A stretch of 64,000 nt of DNA from Mycobacterium sp. MS1601 (GTDB lineage: Bacteria > Actinomycetota > Actinomycetes > Mycobacteriales > Mycobacteriaceae). Below the pieces are notes generated by a model. The model was not told the DNA's origin, did no database searches, and was given only the letters and a program-made list of their open reading frames with translations. Location of the stretch: contig NZ_CP019420.1 of the NCBI RefSeq assembly GCF_001984215.1, forward strand, positions 930,001 through 994,000, written 5' to 3'. Each line of letters opens with the position of its first letter. The first letter of the stretch is position 1. The translations under genes were made by a program, and so were the position numbers. Shown one piece after another: positions 1 to 8,749 of the stretch.

Positions 1-412
1 CCACCGCGTAGGTCATCGAGATGGGGCAGATATGGCCGGGTTCGGGCGTCCACACCGAGTTCTTGGCGGCGCGGACGACGTGTGAGCCGGCCCGGTCGTC
101 GGCCCACGGGGCGGCGTGCAGTCCGTGCCTCACCGCCACGGTCATGAGCTCGTGATAGGCGGGGTCGTATTCAACCTCGTCGACGCGGTGACCGTAGCGG
201 TCATGGGTGTGCAGGATCGGCACGTTGCGATCGGCGAGCTCACCCCAGCGTTGCGCCTGCGGTGTGCCGGAGAGGGCACCCAGCTCGGTCACCTCGTCGA
301 GGCCCCACTGCCCGCCCTCCCGGATCAGCGCCTCGATCAGGACCGGCGACGACGCCGGATTGTGGTTCTCCAGCGGCGGAACCTGGTTGGTGACGACATG
401 CGTGTCCGACAT
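1..412 (-). CDS. AidB-like acyl-CoA dehydrogenase, N-terminal part (cut by window edge)
   Basis: The 137 codons present begin with ATG at 412 and run off the left edge. The protein reads MSDTHVVTNQVPPLENHNP and continues with an REGGQWGLDEV segment and ICPISMTYAV. These match the N-terminal domain of E. coli AidB (VFNQPIPLNNSN, LCPITMTFA), a flavin-containing acyl-CoA dehydrogenase relative of the adaptive response to alkylation. Family assignment is by recalled sequence similarity. Only the N-terminal helical domain is visible, so the FAD and catalytic residues cannot be checked. It is divergent from the cupin gene, with 63 bases between start codons. Confidence 0.75.
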   Translation of the reverse strand, partial: MSDTHVVTNQVPPLENHNPASSPVLIEALIREGGQWGLDEVTELGALSGTPQAQRWGELADRNVPILHTHDRYGHRVDEVEYDPAYHELMTVAVRHGLHAAPWADDRAGSHVVRAAKNSVWTPEPGHICPISMTYAV

Positions 413-475
413 GACCGCCATTATTACAGTTTCGCGACACTCGTACAATAGTCGTAATACGCTAGATTCTCTGCC

Positions 476-811
476 GTGCAGCCCAACACCGTCGTCCGTG
501 CCATCTCCACCGCGTTGACGCACGAGCCCGTGCCCGTCGACCAGTCCGTCAGCGGATCGCCCAGCACCGCCACCCGAGAACTCGGCGAGTTCGCGGGCAG
601 CCAGTTCGGCATCTGGGAGATGAGCGTCGGGGTCATGACCGACGTCGAGGCCGACGAACTGTTCGTGGTGCTGTCCGGTTCGGCGACAATCGAATTCGCC
701 GATGGGTCGCCGACGTTGAGCGTCGGTGCCGGCGATGTGGTACGACTGGCCGCCGGCTCCGAGACCACCTGGACGGTCAGCGAAACGCTGCGCAAGGTGT
801 ATCTGGTCTGA
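476..811 (+). CDS. Small cupin-domain protein
   Basis: A 111-residue single-domain protein with a GTG start. Residues 40-111 carry the compact beta-barrel pattern of the cupin_3 (ureidoglycine aminohydrolase-like) group: FGIWEMSVG, then DELFVVLSGSATIEF, VGAGDVVRLAAGSETTWTV and a terminal LRKVYLV. This family often acts as a small-molecule enzyme or stress-related cupin, but the substrate cannot be read from sequence. The canonical two-histidine metal motif is largely missing: glutamate, phenylalanine and aspartate occupy the expected positions. Metal binding is therefore uncertain. It ends 7 bases before the convergent last gene of the carboxylase operon. Confidence 0.75.
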   Translation: MQPNTVVRAISTALTHEPVPVDQSVSGSPSTATRELGEFAGSQFGIWEMSVGVMTDVEADELFVVLSGSATIEFADGSPTLSVGAGDVVRLAAGSETTWTVSETLRKVYLV

Positions 812-818
812 GTCCGGT

Positions 819-1607
819 TCAGGCCAGCGCCGCCAGCCGGTCCAGCACCCGTTCCGGCGCTGCCGCCGCAGGAATGGTGGACACCAGCACCTCGGCGTCG
901 GGCACCTCGGCCTCCCCGGTCCAGAATTCGCCGGGCAGCACCGCGATCTCGGGATCACCCGGCGCTGTCTCGAATCCTGCTGTGTGCCGCAACGCCAAGG
1001 ACCACCCGAAATGCGATGCCACATTGGCGATCGCGGTGTAGGCATCCAGCCGCTCCGGCGTCCCGGCGGCCTGCTCGCGCGCATCCAGCAGTACCAGCGC
1101 CACCGCCACCGAACCCAGCCGGCCCAGCCACTCGGCGAGGTACATCGACGCGCTGTCGGCCCGGTCCTCGTCCACCCCGTCGAGAGGATTGCCCGCGATA
1201 TCGTGTGCCCAGGTCAGCCAGACCGCCGGCGACGGGATGGCGAGCACCAGTTCACGCCGGGACGTGCCGGCCACTGTCGCCAGGGCGTCCACCGTGGCGC
1301 TCATCAGATCGTCGTCACACAGCAGCGTCCGTAGTGGATAGCCGGTTCGGGTGCGGGCGGCCATCGCGGTCACGAGGTCGGGTCGCGCGGCGAGGTGCGC
1401 AGCCTGCAGCCGGCGGAGGTCCACCCACAGCGCATCGGGGTCCAGCAACCCTCGCACCTGCCCGAAGTGTCCGACCAGCGCGGTGGTGTCCGCCCATGGG
1501 ATGGGCTCACCCTGACGGATCACCGCCGTGGAGTACTCGGCGTCGTCGATCAACAGTGCTCTGCTGCGCCCGCTCGGTGTCGCGGCGACAAGCGATTTCA
1601 CGCTCAT
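819..1607 (-). CDS. Unrecognised 262-residue protein at the end of the carboxylase operon
   Basis: The start MSVKSLVAATPSGRS at 1607 is chosen because AGAAGGAA lies 6 bases upstream; longer readings lack a ribosome site. The protein is soluble, with no signal peptide or membrane segment and no family recognised with confidence. It is the last of five leftward genes, 65 bases after the HyuB-like gene, so it is probably co-expressed with the carboxylase. Acetophenone carboxylase of Aromatoleum has a loosely attached fifth subunit of about 34 kDa encoded last in its operon. By position and size (about 28 kDa) this gene could be the counterpart, but that is inference from gene order only. A separate role in handling the ketone product is equally open. 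Confidence 0.6.
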   Translation of the reverse strand: MSVKSLVAATPSGRSRALLIDDAEYSTAVIRQGEPIPWADTTALVGHFGQVRGLLDPDALWVDLRRLQAAHLAARPDLVTAMAARTRTGYPLRTLLCDDDLMSATVDALATVAGTSRRELVLAIPSPAVWLTWAHDIAGNPLDGVDEDRADSASMYLAEWLGRLGSVAVALVLLDAREQAAGTPERLDAYTAIANVASHFGWSLALRHTAGFETAPGDPEIAVLPGEFWTGEAEVPDAEVLVSTIPAAAAPERVLDRLAALA

Positions 1608-1672
1608 GGGAGTTCCTTCTGGTCGAAAAGTGCGGTGGTGGCGGCCCACCCGCACGTGGGCCGCCACCGGTG

Positions 1673-3985
1673 TCAGGCCAGGCGCTGGACGTTTTCGCCG
1701 TGGCGCTGCTCGAGTTCGGCGATGCGCGCCTCGAGTTTGGCGATCTTGACCTCCCGACGGTCCGGCACCATCACGATCGGGAGGTCGGCGAGCGGGGCGC
1801 TCACCCGCTGTGGGCCGTCGATGGTGTACACCGTGGCGGTGATGTCTTCCGAGCCTGGCGCCCAAGCACCCCAGGATCCGTAGTAGGCCAGGTCTTTCGG
1901 CGGTTCCGGCTTGACGAACTCCGCGCAGAATTCCTCGAAGGGCTTGCCGCGCTGCAACCGGTCCTGCCGCGCCGCAGTCCGCGCCGCCTCGGTCCCGGTC
2001 ACGTCCAGCCGCAGCGTCGCCGGGTCATAACGCACACCGAAGATGTCTTCGGCCACCTTCTGACTGATCCGGCCCAGCTCAACATCGCGCAGCACCGACT
2101 CCGGCAACCGCTCCAGCGGATCTCCGTATCCGCCGCCGGCGCCCTGGCTGATCATGTAGAGCTCGCCGTCCTTGGCGATGTCGAACTGCAGCCCCATGTG
2201 CGAGGTGGAGTACCGGCCATCCGGGAAGGGACGCGAGTTCATCACCTTCTCGATGGACAGGTCGAACTTCGTGTTGTCGGCCCGGAAATGCTCGTAGACG
2301 TTGGTGCCCTTGACCATCGCCAGCGGGTAGGTGCCGCAGCCATAACCGCCGTACATGCCGTACACCGACGAGAACTTGGCGCCCGAGGTGACCGTCATGA
2401 ATCCCCACTGCGGGGTGCCCTCGGCGGCCACGATCATCTCGTAGCCCATGCCGCCGGTGAACTTGCCGAATCCCATGTTGTCCCGGACCAGGCGCTTGGA
2501 GACGAGTTGCATGAAGGGCACCTCCTCTTCCATCACCTCCTGCTCGGCGGTGTCGGCCATGGCGCAGAACAGCGGCGAGATGGCGTCTTCACCGTCTCGG
2601 AAAGGCTTGGCACCGCCCGGCATTCCGTTCAGGTCGGCGCACAGGTTGCCCACCATGTCGCCGTGCTGGGTCACCCCACCCCACAGGAAGGTGTTGATCT
2701 GGTTGAACCAGTTCGCCACCACGTTGCTGTACTTGTGGGGCGTGGAGAACGACATCCGGCTGTAGAGCGCCTGCATGGCCGAAAAGCCCCGGAACGACGC
2801 CTGCAGCGACTGCCCCATCGGGGCGTCGTAGGACGCATCCGCCCAGGTGCCCTCGTCGGAGATGATCTCGATGCAGCTCATCGCCGCCGTGCATCGCGGC
2901 AGGTCCGGCCACCAGAACGCCAGGATGGCCTGCATCATCATCGATTTCACCGAACACAGCGGTGAGTTGATGGCACGGTTGAGGATCTCCGGTCCGGTTC
3001 CGCGCAGGTCGACGGTCATCGTGTCGCCCTTGACGGTGATGGTGCACGCGATCTTGATCAGGATGTTCTCTTTGAGCGTGCTGTCCATGAACTGGTCGAA
3101 ACGGTAGGTACCGTCCGGGAGTTCGGCGATCCGGCGACGCACCTCGGCGTCGACATCCTCGACCGTGGTGCGCAGCGCGGCCACGAACGTGTCGACACCC
3201 ACTTCGTCGATCACCGTGTCGATGCGTTCCATGATCTTGCGCACCGCGGTGATCTTGACCTTCAGGTCGGCCAGCTGCAGTTTCGGGTCGCGGACCGAAT
3301 GCTGAAGGAAGGTCAGCAGATCCCGGCGCAGCTCACCCCGCTCGACGATCTTGAACGGGCTCATCCGCAGTCCGTCGTCGAATGCGGTTTCCGAACCTGA
3401 CGGCATCCCGCCCGGCTCACATGCGCCGTTCTCCCCCTCGTGGATGGTGGCCGCCACCCAGGCGATGATCTGACCGTCCCGCATGATCGGCATGATCATC
3501 GACTGGTCGGTGTTGTGCACGTTGCCGAACCGGGCATCGTTGTGGATGAAGCCGTCACCCTCGTTGATGCCCACGGTGGGTTCGTCCTTCCAGTACTTCA
3601 TGATGTACCGGATCGGGTGGTGCAGGATCGCGCTGAAGGCGATGACGCCGTGGCAGGACAGGTAGGACACGTCGCCGCTGGCGGTGTAGATCGCGGTGGT
3701 GAGGTCACCCCATTTGGCGCCGGGTGCCGCGCCCTGCGCCTCGCACATCTCGTAACCCTCGTCGAGGGCGCCGGCGATCCGCTTGCGAATCCGCTCCACT
3801 TGGAGCCGATCCACGCCGGCGGCAATGGCGACCTCTTCGTGCATCGACCGTTCGGAGATGCTGTGGCTGCGCATGATCTCCCGGTCGGGCCCCAGGAACA
3901 GCGTGGTTTCATCCATGAACTTGTCGACCCACTCCTGCTCCTCGGCGGTGAGGTCGGCGGCCGGACGTTCGTTGACTGTGGTCAT
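1673..3985 (-). CDS. HyuB-like (beta) subunit of an ATP-dependent ketone carboxylase
   Basis: A 770-residue protein of the hydantoinase B/oxoprolinase family, about the length of the HyuB-like subunit of acetone carboxylase. A typical stretch is GDGFIHNDARFGNVHNTDQ (near residue 145), followed by MIMPIMRDGQIIAWVA, the family's metal-site region. ISQGAGGGYGDPLERLPE near residue 615 matches the usual C-terminal HyuB signature. The last 30 residues form a short coiled coil (KIAKLEARIAELEQRH). In this family HyuB-like subunits carry the carboxylation site while HyuA-like subunits use ATP to activate ketone or bicarbonate. GAAGGACA precedes the ATG. It sits 33 bases after the HyuA-like gene and is clearly co-transcribed. 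Substrate unknown: acetone, acetophenone or a related ketone. Confidence 0.85.
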   Translation of the reverse strand: MTTVNERPAADLTAEEQEWVDKFMDETTLFLGPDREIMRSHSISERSMHEEVAIAAGVDRLQVERIRKRIAGALDEGYEMCEAQGAAPGAKWGDLTTAIYTASGDVSYLSCHGVIAFSAILHHPIRYIMKYWKDEPTVGINEGDGFIHNDARFGNVHNTDQSMIMPIMRDGQIIAWVAATIHEGENGACEPGGMPSGSETAFDDGLRMSPFKIVERGELRRDLLTFLQHSVRDPKLQLADLKVKITAVRKIMERIDTVIDEVGVDTFVAALRTTVEDVDAEVRRRIAELPDGTYRFDQFMDSTLKENILIKIACTITVKGDTMTVDLRGTGPEILNRAINSPLCSVKSMMMQAILAFWWPDLPRCTAAMSCIEIISDEGTWADASYDAPMGQSLQASFRGFSAMQALYSRMSFSTPHKYSNVVANWFNQINTFLWGGVTQHGDMVGNLCADLNGMPGGAKPFRDGEDAISPLFCAMADTAEQEVMEEEVPFMQLVSKRLVRDNMGFGKFTGGMGYEMIVAAEGTPQWGFMTVTSGAKFSSVYGMYGGYGCGTYPLAMVKGTNVYEHFRADNTKFDLSIEKVMNSRPFPDGRYSTSHMGLQFDIAKDGELYMISQGAGGGYGDPLERLPESVLRDVELGRISQKVAEDIFGVRYDPATLRLDVTGTEAARTAARQDRLQRGKPFEEFCAEFVKPEPPKDLAYYGSWGAWAPGSEDITATVYTIDGPQRVSAPLADLPIVMVPDRREVKIAKLEARIAELEQRHGENVQRLA

Positions 3986-4018
3986 TGTCTGTTGTCCTTC
4001 AGTAGTTTTCGGCTGCGA

Positions 4019-6148
4019 TCAGTCCTGCAGGAACCACACGGCGCCCTGCGACGTCGGCTCCAGGCGCCATCCGGGTTCCACCAGGAAGGTGGTGTTCTCG
4101 GTGGTGACGATCGCCGGGCCGGCGATCACCCGGTCCGCGGTGAGGGCGCTCTGGTCGAACACCGGGGTCTCTACCGGGGTGTCCACACCGACGAAGTGCG
4201 CCTTGCGGCTGCCCACCGGCGACGGGGCGGTGCGGGTGCCGCCGTGTCCCAGCGGCTCGAAGTTCACCACGTCGCCGTCGACGTACGAAGCGACGCGTAC
4301 GGTGCTGCAGCGGATCCCCGCCTCCGGTGCCGCCGAGGACGCGCCGAACCGGTGGCTGTAGACATCGCCGAAGGTCTTGATGATCTCCAGCACGTCGCCG
4401 ACGCCGTTGATCCGGTGGATGTCGGACAGCGCCACCGCCTGGGTCAGCAACTGGTTGCCGTAGCGCATGTCGAGTTCGAGGCGGTAACGCACGTCGTCAC
4501 CGGAGAAGCCCTGCCGGATGAGGTCTTCGCGCCCGCGCTCCTCGAGTTCTGCGACCACGGCGTTGAACTCCGCGTAGTCGTCGTACAACGCGCGGGTGGT
4601 CGCGTTGTACATCGTCACGTGTACCCCACGCTCGTGGAAATGCAGCTGCTTCATGTTGCCGGCACCGCACGCCGAGAACACCGACGAAAACGGTGGGGCC
4701 AGAACACGTGTGATGCCGGCATGACGGGCCACCCCGCAGGCGTGCAGCGGGCCGTTGCCGCCGTAGGCCAACATGGTGAAGTCCTCGGGCAGGTACCCGC
4801 GGACCCGCAGTTCCTTGCCGATCCCGATGGCCATCTGTTCGTCGACCCCGTCTTTGATCACCTTGGCCACGTCGATGGGATCCATGTCCAGGTGGTCGCA
4901 CAGGTCCTCCTCGATGGCGAACAGCGACCGTTTCGGGTTGAGCTTGATGTAGCCGTTGGCGTAGTTGTCCGGGTCGAGATAGCCCAGCAGCAGATCGGCG
5001 TCGGTGACGGTGGGGCGCAACCCACCGCGGTCGTAACACGCCGGGCCCGGGTTGGAGCCGGCCGACATGGGGCCGATCTTGACCGAGTTGTGGATGCGGT
5101 CATAGCTGGCGATGGATCCGCCGCCGGCACCCAAGGTGTCCAGGTGCACCATCGGCACCGACACCAGCCACCGGTCGATCGTCGGCAAGAAGTCGTAGTG
5201 CTTGACTCCGCCCTCGGGCACCAGGCCGATGTCGAACGAGGTGCCGCCCATGTCGGTGGCGATCACGTGCCCGATTCCGGTTTCGTTCGAAAGGTGTTCG
5301 GCCGCACCCACTCCGGCGATCGGTCCGGAGTGGATGGTCTGCAGCGCGTCGGTGGAGTTCATCTGCGCCATGCCGCCGGAGTTGTGGATCACCAGCATCG
5401 GCTTGTCGTAGCCGAAGTCGCGCAGGTTGCTCGACAGCTGCGCCAGGGCGTGGAACATGATCTCGTGCAGGTAGCCGTCGATGATGGTCGAGGTGGCACG
5501 CACGTACTCACCCTTGCGACCCGACACCTGATGTCCGAGCAACACCGGGATGGCGCCCAGTTCGTGTGGCGGGAACTCGTCGAGGATGATCTCCTGGATC
5601 GCCAGCTCGTGATCCGGGTTCTCGGTCGCGTTGACCAGCGACACCACGATGGCTTCTGCTCCCGCATCGACCAGTTCCCGCACCACGGAGCGCACGTCCT
5701 CGGGGTCCAGCTCGGCCACCACCTTGCCGGCCGAGTTGATCCGTTCCTTGACCGAGCGGATCATCGCTCGCGGCACCAGCGGCTCGGGGCGCTCGGCGGC
5801 CGGCAGGTTCTGCTGCATCGCGTAGTCCAGGCCCTCGCCGTAACCACGACCGCGGGACAGCGGAATGGTGTCCTCGAAACCGTGGGTCACGATAGCGGCC
5901 ACCCGGGGGCCGTTGCGCTCGATGAGCGCGTTGGTGCCCAAGGTGGTGGCGTAGCGTACCGAGTCCACTTCCGAGAGCACTGTCGAGCGGTCCAGATCGG
6001 CTCTCTTGCAGGCCAGGTCCAGCGCCTCGTTGAAGCCGAGGGCGAGGTTGTGGTGGGTGGTCAGCGCTTTGGCGTCGACGTAGATGTCGTCCCACACGAA
6101 AAAGCAGTCGGTGAACGTGCCGCCGATGTCGACGGAAATGCGTTTCAT
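4019..6148 (-). CDS. HyuA-like (alpha-prime) subunit of an ATP-dependent ketone carboxylase
   Basis: A 709-residue hydantoinase A/oxoprolinase protein with two ATPase phosphate loops of the actin/sugar-kinase fold: DIGGTFTD at residues 7-14 and DMGGTSFD near residue 297. It also has AYGGNGPLHACG near residue 465. The N-terminal half (ATTLGTNALIERNGPRVA) is typical of 5-oxoprolinase-type subunits. In acetone and acetophenone carboxylases such subunits hydrolyse ATP to make phosphorylated intermediates. It starts 30 bases after the gamma-subunit gene and is followed 33 bases later by the HyuB-like gene. It is longer than the other HyuA-like protein of the operon (639 residues), and the two are clearly diverged rather than a recent duplication. 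Confidence 0.85.
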   Translation of the reverse strand: MKRISVDIGGTFTDCFFVWDDIYVDAKALTTHHNLALGFNEALDLACKRADLDRSTVLSEVDSVRYATTLGTNALIERNGPRVAAIVTHGFEDTIPLSRGRGYGEGLDYAMQQNLPAAERPEPLVPRAMIRSVKERINSAGKVVAELDPEDVRSVVRELVDAGAEAIVVSLVNATENPDHELAIQEIILDEFPPHELGAIPVLLGHQVSGRKGEYVRATSTIIDGYLHEIMFHALAQLSSNLRDFGYDKPMLVIHNSGGMAQMNSTDALQTIHSGPIAGVGAAEHLSNETGIGHVIATDMGGTSFDIGLVPEGGVKHYDFLPTIDRWLVSVPMVHLDTLGAGGGSIASYDRIHNSVKIGPMSAGSNPGPACYDRGGLRPTVTDADLLLGYLDPDNYANGYIKLNPKRSLFAIEEDLCDHLDMDPIDVAKVIKDGVDEQMAIGIGKELRVRGYLPEDFTMLAYGGNGPLHACGVARHAGITRVLAPPFSSVFSACGAGNMKQLHFHERGVHVTMYNATTRALYDDYAEFNAVVAELEERGREDLIRQGFSGDDVRYRLELDMRYGNQLLTQAVALSDIHRINGVGDVLEIIKTFGDVYSHRFGASSAAPEAGIRCSTVRVASYVDGDVVNFEPLGHGGTRTAPSPVGSRKAHFVGVDTPVETPVFDQSALTADRVIAGPAIVTTENTTFLVEPGWRLEPTSQGAVWFLQD

Positions 6149-6178
6149 ATTGTCAGATCTCCAGGGATGAGTCGGATC

Positions 6179-6607
6179 TCAGTGGGTGTGGCCGATGGCC
6201 TTGAGGGCGGCGGTGTACTTCTGGGCGTCCTCGCCGGGGCCGTAGTTGTGCACCTTTTCGGCGTCCAGGCCGCGCACGCGCCACTGTTCGCGCAGCGCGG
6301 CGACGTCGATGATGATGTCGACGCTCGGCGGATGCCCCGGCGGCAGGTACTCGCACTCGATCTGGGTGCCGCAGCCCGGGCAGTAGTACTCCAGGATCCG
6401 GCAGTAGGTGGGATCCGGGCTGAAGGTGTACTCGTAGCGGTCCGGGTCGATGATCGGTTGGTGGATCTCGCGCGGATCACGGTCGTAGACCAGGGTGCCC
6501 GGCTTGTAATTGCCGTGGGCAGAACCCATGTCGTGGGCGCAGACCCGGCACACCCAGCGCTCGGTGTCGAGGTCGATGACAAGGTACTCGGTCATGGGGA
6601 CTCTCAT
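6179..6607 (-). CDS. Zinc-ribbon gamma subunit of the ketone carboxylase
   Basis: A 142-residue protein. The start MRVPMTEYL is placed at 6607 because AAAGGGA lies 8 bases upstream. Cysteines occur as WVCRVC near residue 23 and as YCRILEYYCPGCG near residue 75, with a further C in QIECEY, giving a likely four-cysteine zinc site. This arrangement and size match the small gamma subunit of acetone carboxylase (AcxC) and the 15-kDa subunit of acetophenone carboxylase. It lies between the two HyuA-like genes, which is the acetophenone-type gene order and not a three-subunit acetone-type order. Confidence 0.82.
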   Translation of the reverse strand: MRVPMTEYLVIDLDTERWVCRVCAHDMGSAHGNYKPGTLVYDRDPREIHQPIIDPDRYEYTFSPDPTYCRILEYYCPGCGTQIECEYLPPGHPPSVDIIIDVAALREQWRVRGLDAEKVHNYGPGEDAQKYTAALKAIGHTH

Positions 6608-6644
6608 CGGAATTCCCTTTCTCTGCAAAGGATGTGGTGGGTGG

Positions 6645-8564
6645 TCAGGCGTTGTCGACGAGCATCAGGTCACCGGCGCGGGTCACCTGGAAGGACCAGC
6701 CCGGCAGCACTCGGGCGGTGAAGAACGGCCCCTCGACAATCGCCGGGCCGCAGCCGGTGGCGCCGGGGCTGAGCTGATCGAGCACGTGGACTGCCACCGC
6801 GTCCACCTGGTCTGCTGCCGAGCGCACCTGGCGGTCGCCGACCACCGGGGCGGCACATTCGTCTGCCGCCACGTCGGCGGTGAGCTCGGGATGCGGCAGC
6901 GGCGCGGCGGCGGTCAGCTGCAGGGACACCACCTGGCCGGGGTAGTCGACCGCGTCGCCGGGCAGGTACGGAATCCGGGTGACTCCGGACTGACCGCCGG
7001 TGCCGTCCTCGATGAGCAGCTGCCAGGTGGTCTGGCAATCGGCCAAGCTGCAGCCTTCTTGGAACATGTCGCGCTCCGCGCGCGCGGTCAGGGTGTCGTA
7101 CGTCGCCTTCACGGATGCGGTTGTGGGTTCGGGCACCACCACCTCGTAGGTCTTGCCGATATCGGAGAAGGAGATGCCGAAGGCGGAGAACACCGCGGCG
7201 GTGCGTGGGATCAGCACCCGTTTGACCCCGGCCAGCCGGGCGGCTCCGGTGGCACTCATCGGGCCGGCGCCGCCGAACGCCAGCAAGGTGGTGTCCTCGC
7301 GGACCAGTGGAGCAAAGGACTCCGAAAGCGCTTGGAAGTAGGCGTGTTCCATGCGGATCAGCGCTTCTTCCAGCGAGATGCCCAGCGGCTCGGCCACGGT
7401 CTGGGTGATCACCGCACGTGACCTGCCGGGATCGAGGGTGAAGGTGCCGTCCAGATAGGTGTCCGGATCGAGGATGCCCAGCAGCAGGTTGACGTCGGTG
7501 ATGGTGGCCTGCTTGCCGCCGAACCCGAAACAGGCGGGCCCGGGGGCGGCACCCACGGACTGCGGGCCGACGGTGATGTCACCGTCGACCACCTGGATCA
7601 CCGACGACCCGCCTACACCGGCGGAGGCCACGTCGCTCATCGGGTAGGAGATCTGCACCCCTTCGATACCGCCACGGTCAGCCACGGCAACCACACCGTC
7701 TTGCACCACACCGATGTCGGTGGTGGTGCCGCCGATGTCCATCATCAGGGCATGCCCCAGGCCGTAGACCTTGGCCAGCGCCGCGGTGCCTTCCAGCCCA
7801 CCCCGCGGTCCCGACGAATAGGTCTTGAGCGCAATGGATTTCGCGACGCGCGACGACGCTCCGTCGTTGCGGTACACCAACAGCGGGTTGACCACCTTGT
7901 AGGCGCGCAGGCGTCGCTCGGCGGCGTAGAGGAACCGTTCCATGGTGGGGTGCAGAAAGGCGTTGATCACACACGACCACACCCGACGAGCGTCGTTGCG
8001 GTCGCCTGCCAGCTCCCAGCTGTAGATCAGCGGCACCGAGCCCAGGAGTTGCCGGGGGAACTTGCGCAACAACACGTGCCGGAGCCGACGCTCCTGCTCC
8101 GGGCTGGAGCCGGCCACCACAACTCGGGCCGCGCCGAGCGTGGTCAGCCGGTTGATCCGCTGCACCGCTTCGAACTCGAAGGTGTCGGCGTCGGCATCGG
8201 CGTCTATGGTCATGATCCGGTCGCCCACCAGACCGTCGAACATCTCCTGTTCGGCCGCTTCCCGTTGCAGCTCGGCGGACAGCCCGTCGATCGTGGTCAG
8301 GATGCCGACCATCGGACCACGCCGCTGCACCAGCGCGTTGGTGCCCTGCGTCGTGGAGTAGCGGATGTGCGCGGTGGCGTGCAGCAACCGGGTGATGTCG
8401 GCGTCACCGTAGAGCGCCGCAGAAGCCTTCTCGATGCCGGTGAACAAGCATTCCGAGAGGTCGTGTGGGGTGGTCAGCGTCTTGGTGAAGGTGAAGTTGT
8501 CGCCGTCCCACACGCAGATGTCGGTCAGCGTGCCGCCGTTGTCGATGTTGATCAGAGTGTCCAT
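6645..8564 (-). CDS. HyuA-like (alpha) subunit, first gene of the ketone carboxylase operon
   Basis: A 639-residue (about 69 kDa) HyuA/oxoprolinase-family protein starting MDTLINIDNGGTLTD, with ACGGAGCGGT just before the ATG at 8564. Its first phosphate loop reads DNGGTLTD instead of DIGGTFTD; the second, MDIGGTTTDIG near residue 275, is canonical, and AFGGAGPMSATG follows. Acetone carboxylase has one HyuA-like subunit, while acetophenone carboxylase has two different ones (about 70 and 75-87 kDa) around a common HyuB. The presence of this second HyuA-like gene is the main reason to compare the operon with the acetophenone type. Transcription probably starts near 8605, next to palindromic sites shared with the divergent activator gene. 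Confidence 0.85.
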   Translation of the reverse strand: MDTLINIDNGGTLTDICVWDGDNFTFTKTLTTPHDLSECLFTGIEKASAALYGDADITRLLHATAHIRYSTTQGTNALVQRRGPMVGILTTIDGLSAELQREAAEQEMFDGLVGDRIMTIDADADADTFEFEAVQRINRLTTLGAARVVVAGSSPEQERRLRHVLLRKFPRQLLGSVPLIYSWELAGDRNDARRVWSCVINAFLHPTMERFLYAAERRLRAYKVVNPLLVYRNDGASSRVAKSIALKTYSSGPRGGLEGTAALAKVYGLGHALMMDIGGTTTDIGVVQDGVVAVADRGGIEGVQISYPMSDVASAGVGGSSVIQVVDGDITVGPQSVGAAPGPACFGFGGKQATITDVNLLLGILDPDTYLDGTFTLDPGRSRAVITQTVAEPLGISLEEALIRMEHAYFQALSESFAPLVREDTTLLAFGGAGPMSATGAARLAGVKRVLIPRTAAVFSAFGISFSDIGKTYEVVVPEPTTASVKATYDTLTARAERDMFQEGCSLADCQTTWQLLIEDGTGGQSGVTRIPYLPGDAVDYPGQVVSLQLTAAAPLPHPELTADVAADECAAPVVGDRQVRSAADQVDAVAVHVLDQLSPGATGCGPAIVEGPFFTARVLPGWSFQVTRAGDLMLVDNA

Positions 8565-8627
8565 ACCGCTCCGTTCGTGGAAAGTGCGTGTGGTCTGCAC
8601 CACACCGCTTCGAGCTAGCCTGCGGGA

Positions 8628-8665
8628 TGTCCCGGGGCGGACAGACGTCCCAAGTTGGGACATGT
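8628..8665. promoter_or_regulatory. Paired palindromes, probable activator-binding sites of the carboxylase operon
   Basis: Two dyads share TGTCC half-sites. TGTCCCGGGGCGGACA occupies 8628-8643, and the perfect 15-base palindrome GTCCCAAGTTGGGAC occupies 8647-8661, flanked by AC/GT. Their centres are about 18 bases apart. They lie in the 185-base gap between the carboxylase operon (start 8564) and the divergent AcoR-type gene (start 8750). A possible weak -10, TAGCTC, for the operon lies at 8612-8617 with no good -35, as expected for an activated promoter. Binding by the neighbouring regulator is inference. Confidence 0.55.
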
Positions 8666-8749
8666 GACGGTCTTGGCTGTGACGCAGCTCTCCCCCACAC
8701 TGGAATCACCTCATCGCCATATGTCGATGCAACCGAGCCAGGAGCTGCG

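Noticed and set aside
413..475. ATTAC...GTAAT partial dyad between the acyl-CoA dehydrogenase and cupin genes
   Set aside because: The arms match over only five bases with mismatches inside; not distinguishable from chance.
3440..6721. Long open frame on the plus strand across the carboxylase genes
   Set aside because: It is antisense to three clearly coding genes, rich in His, Gly, Val and Gln without any motif, and arises from codon bias in GC-rich DNA.
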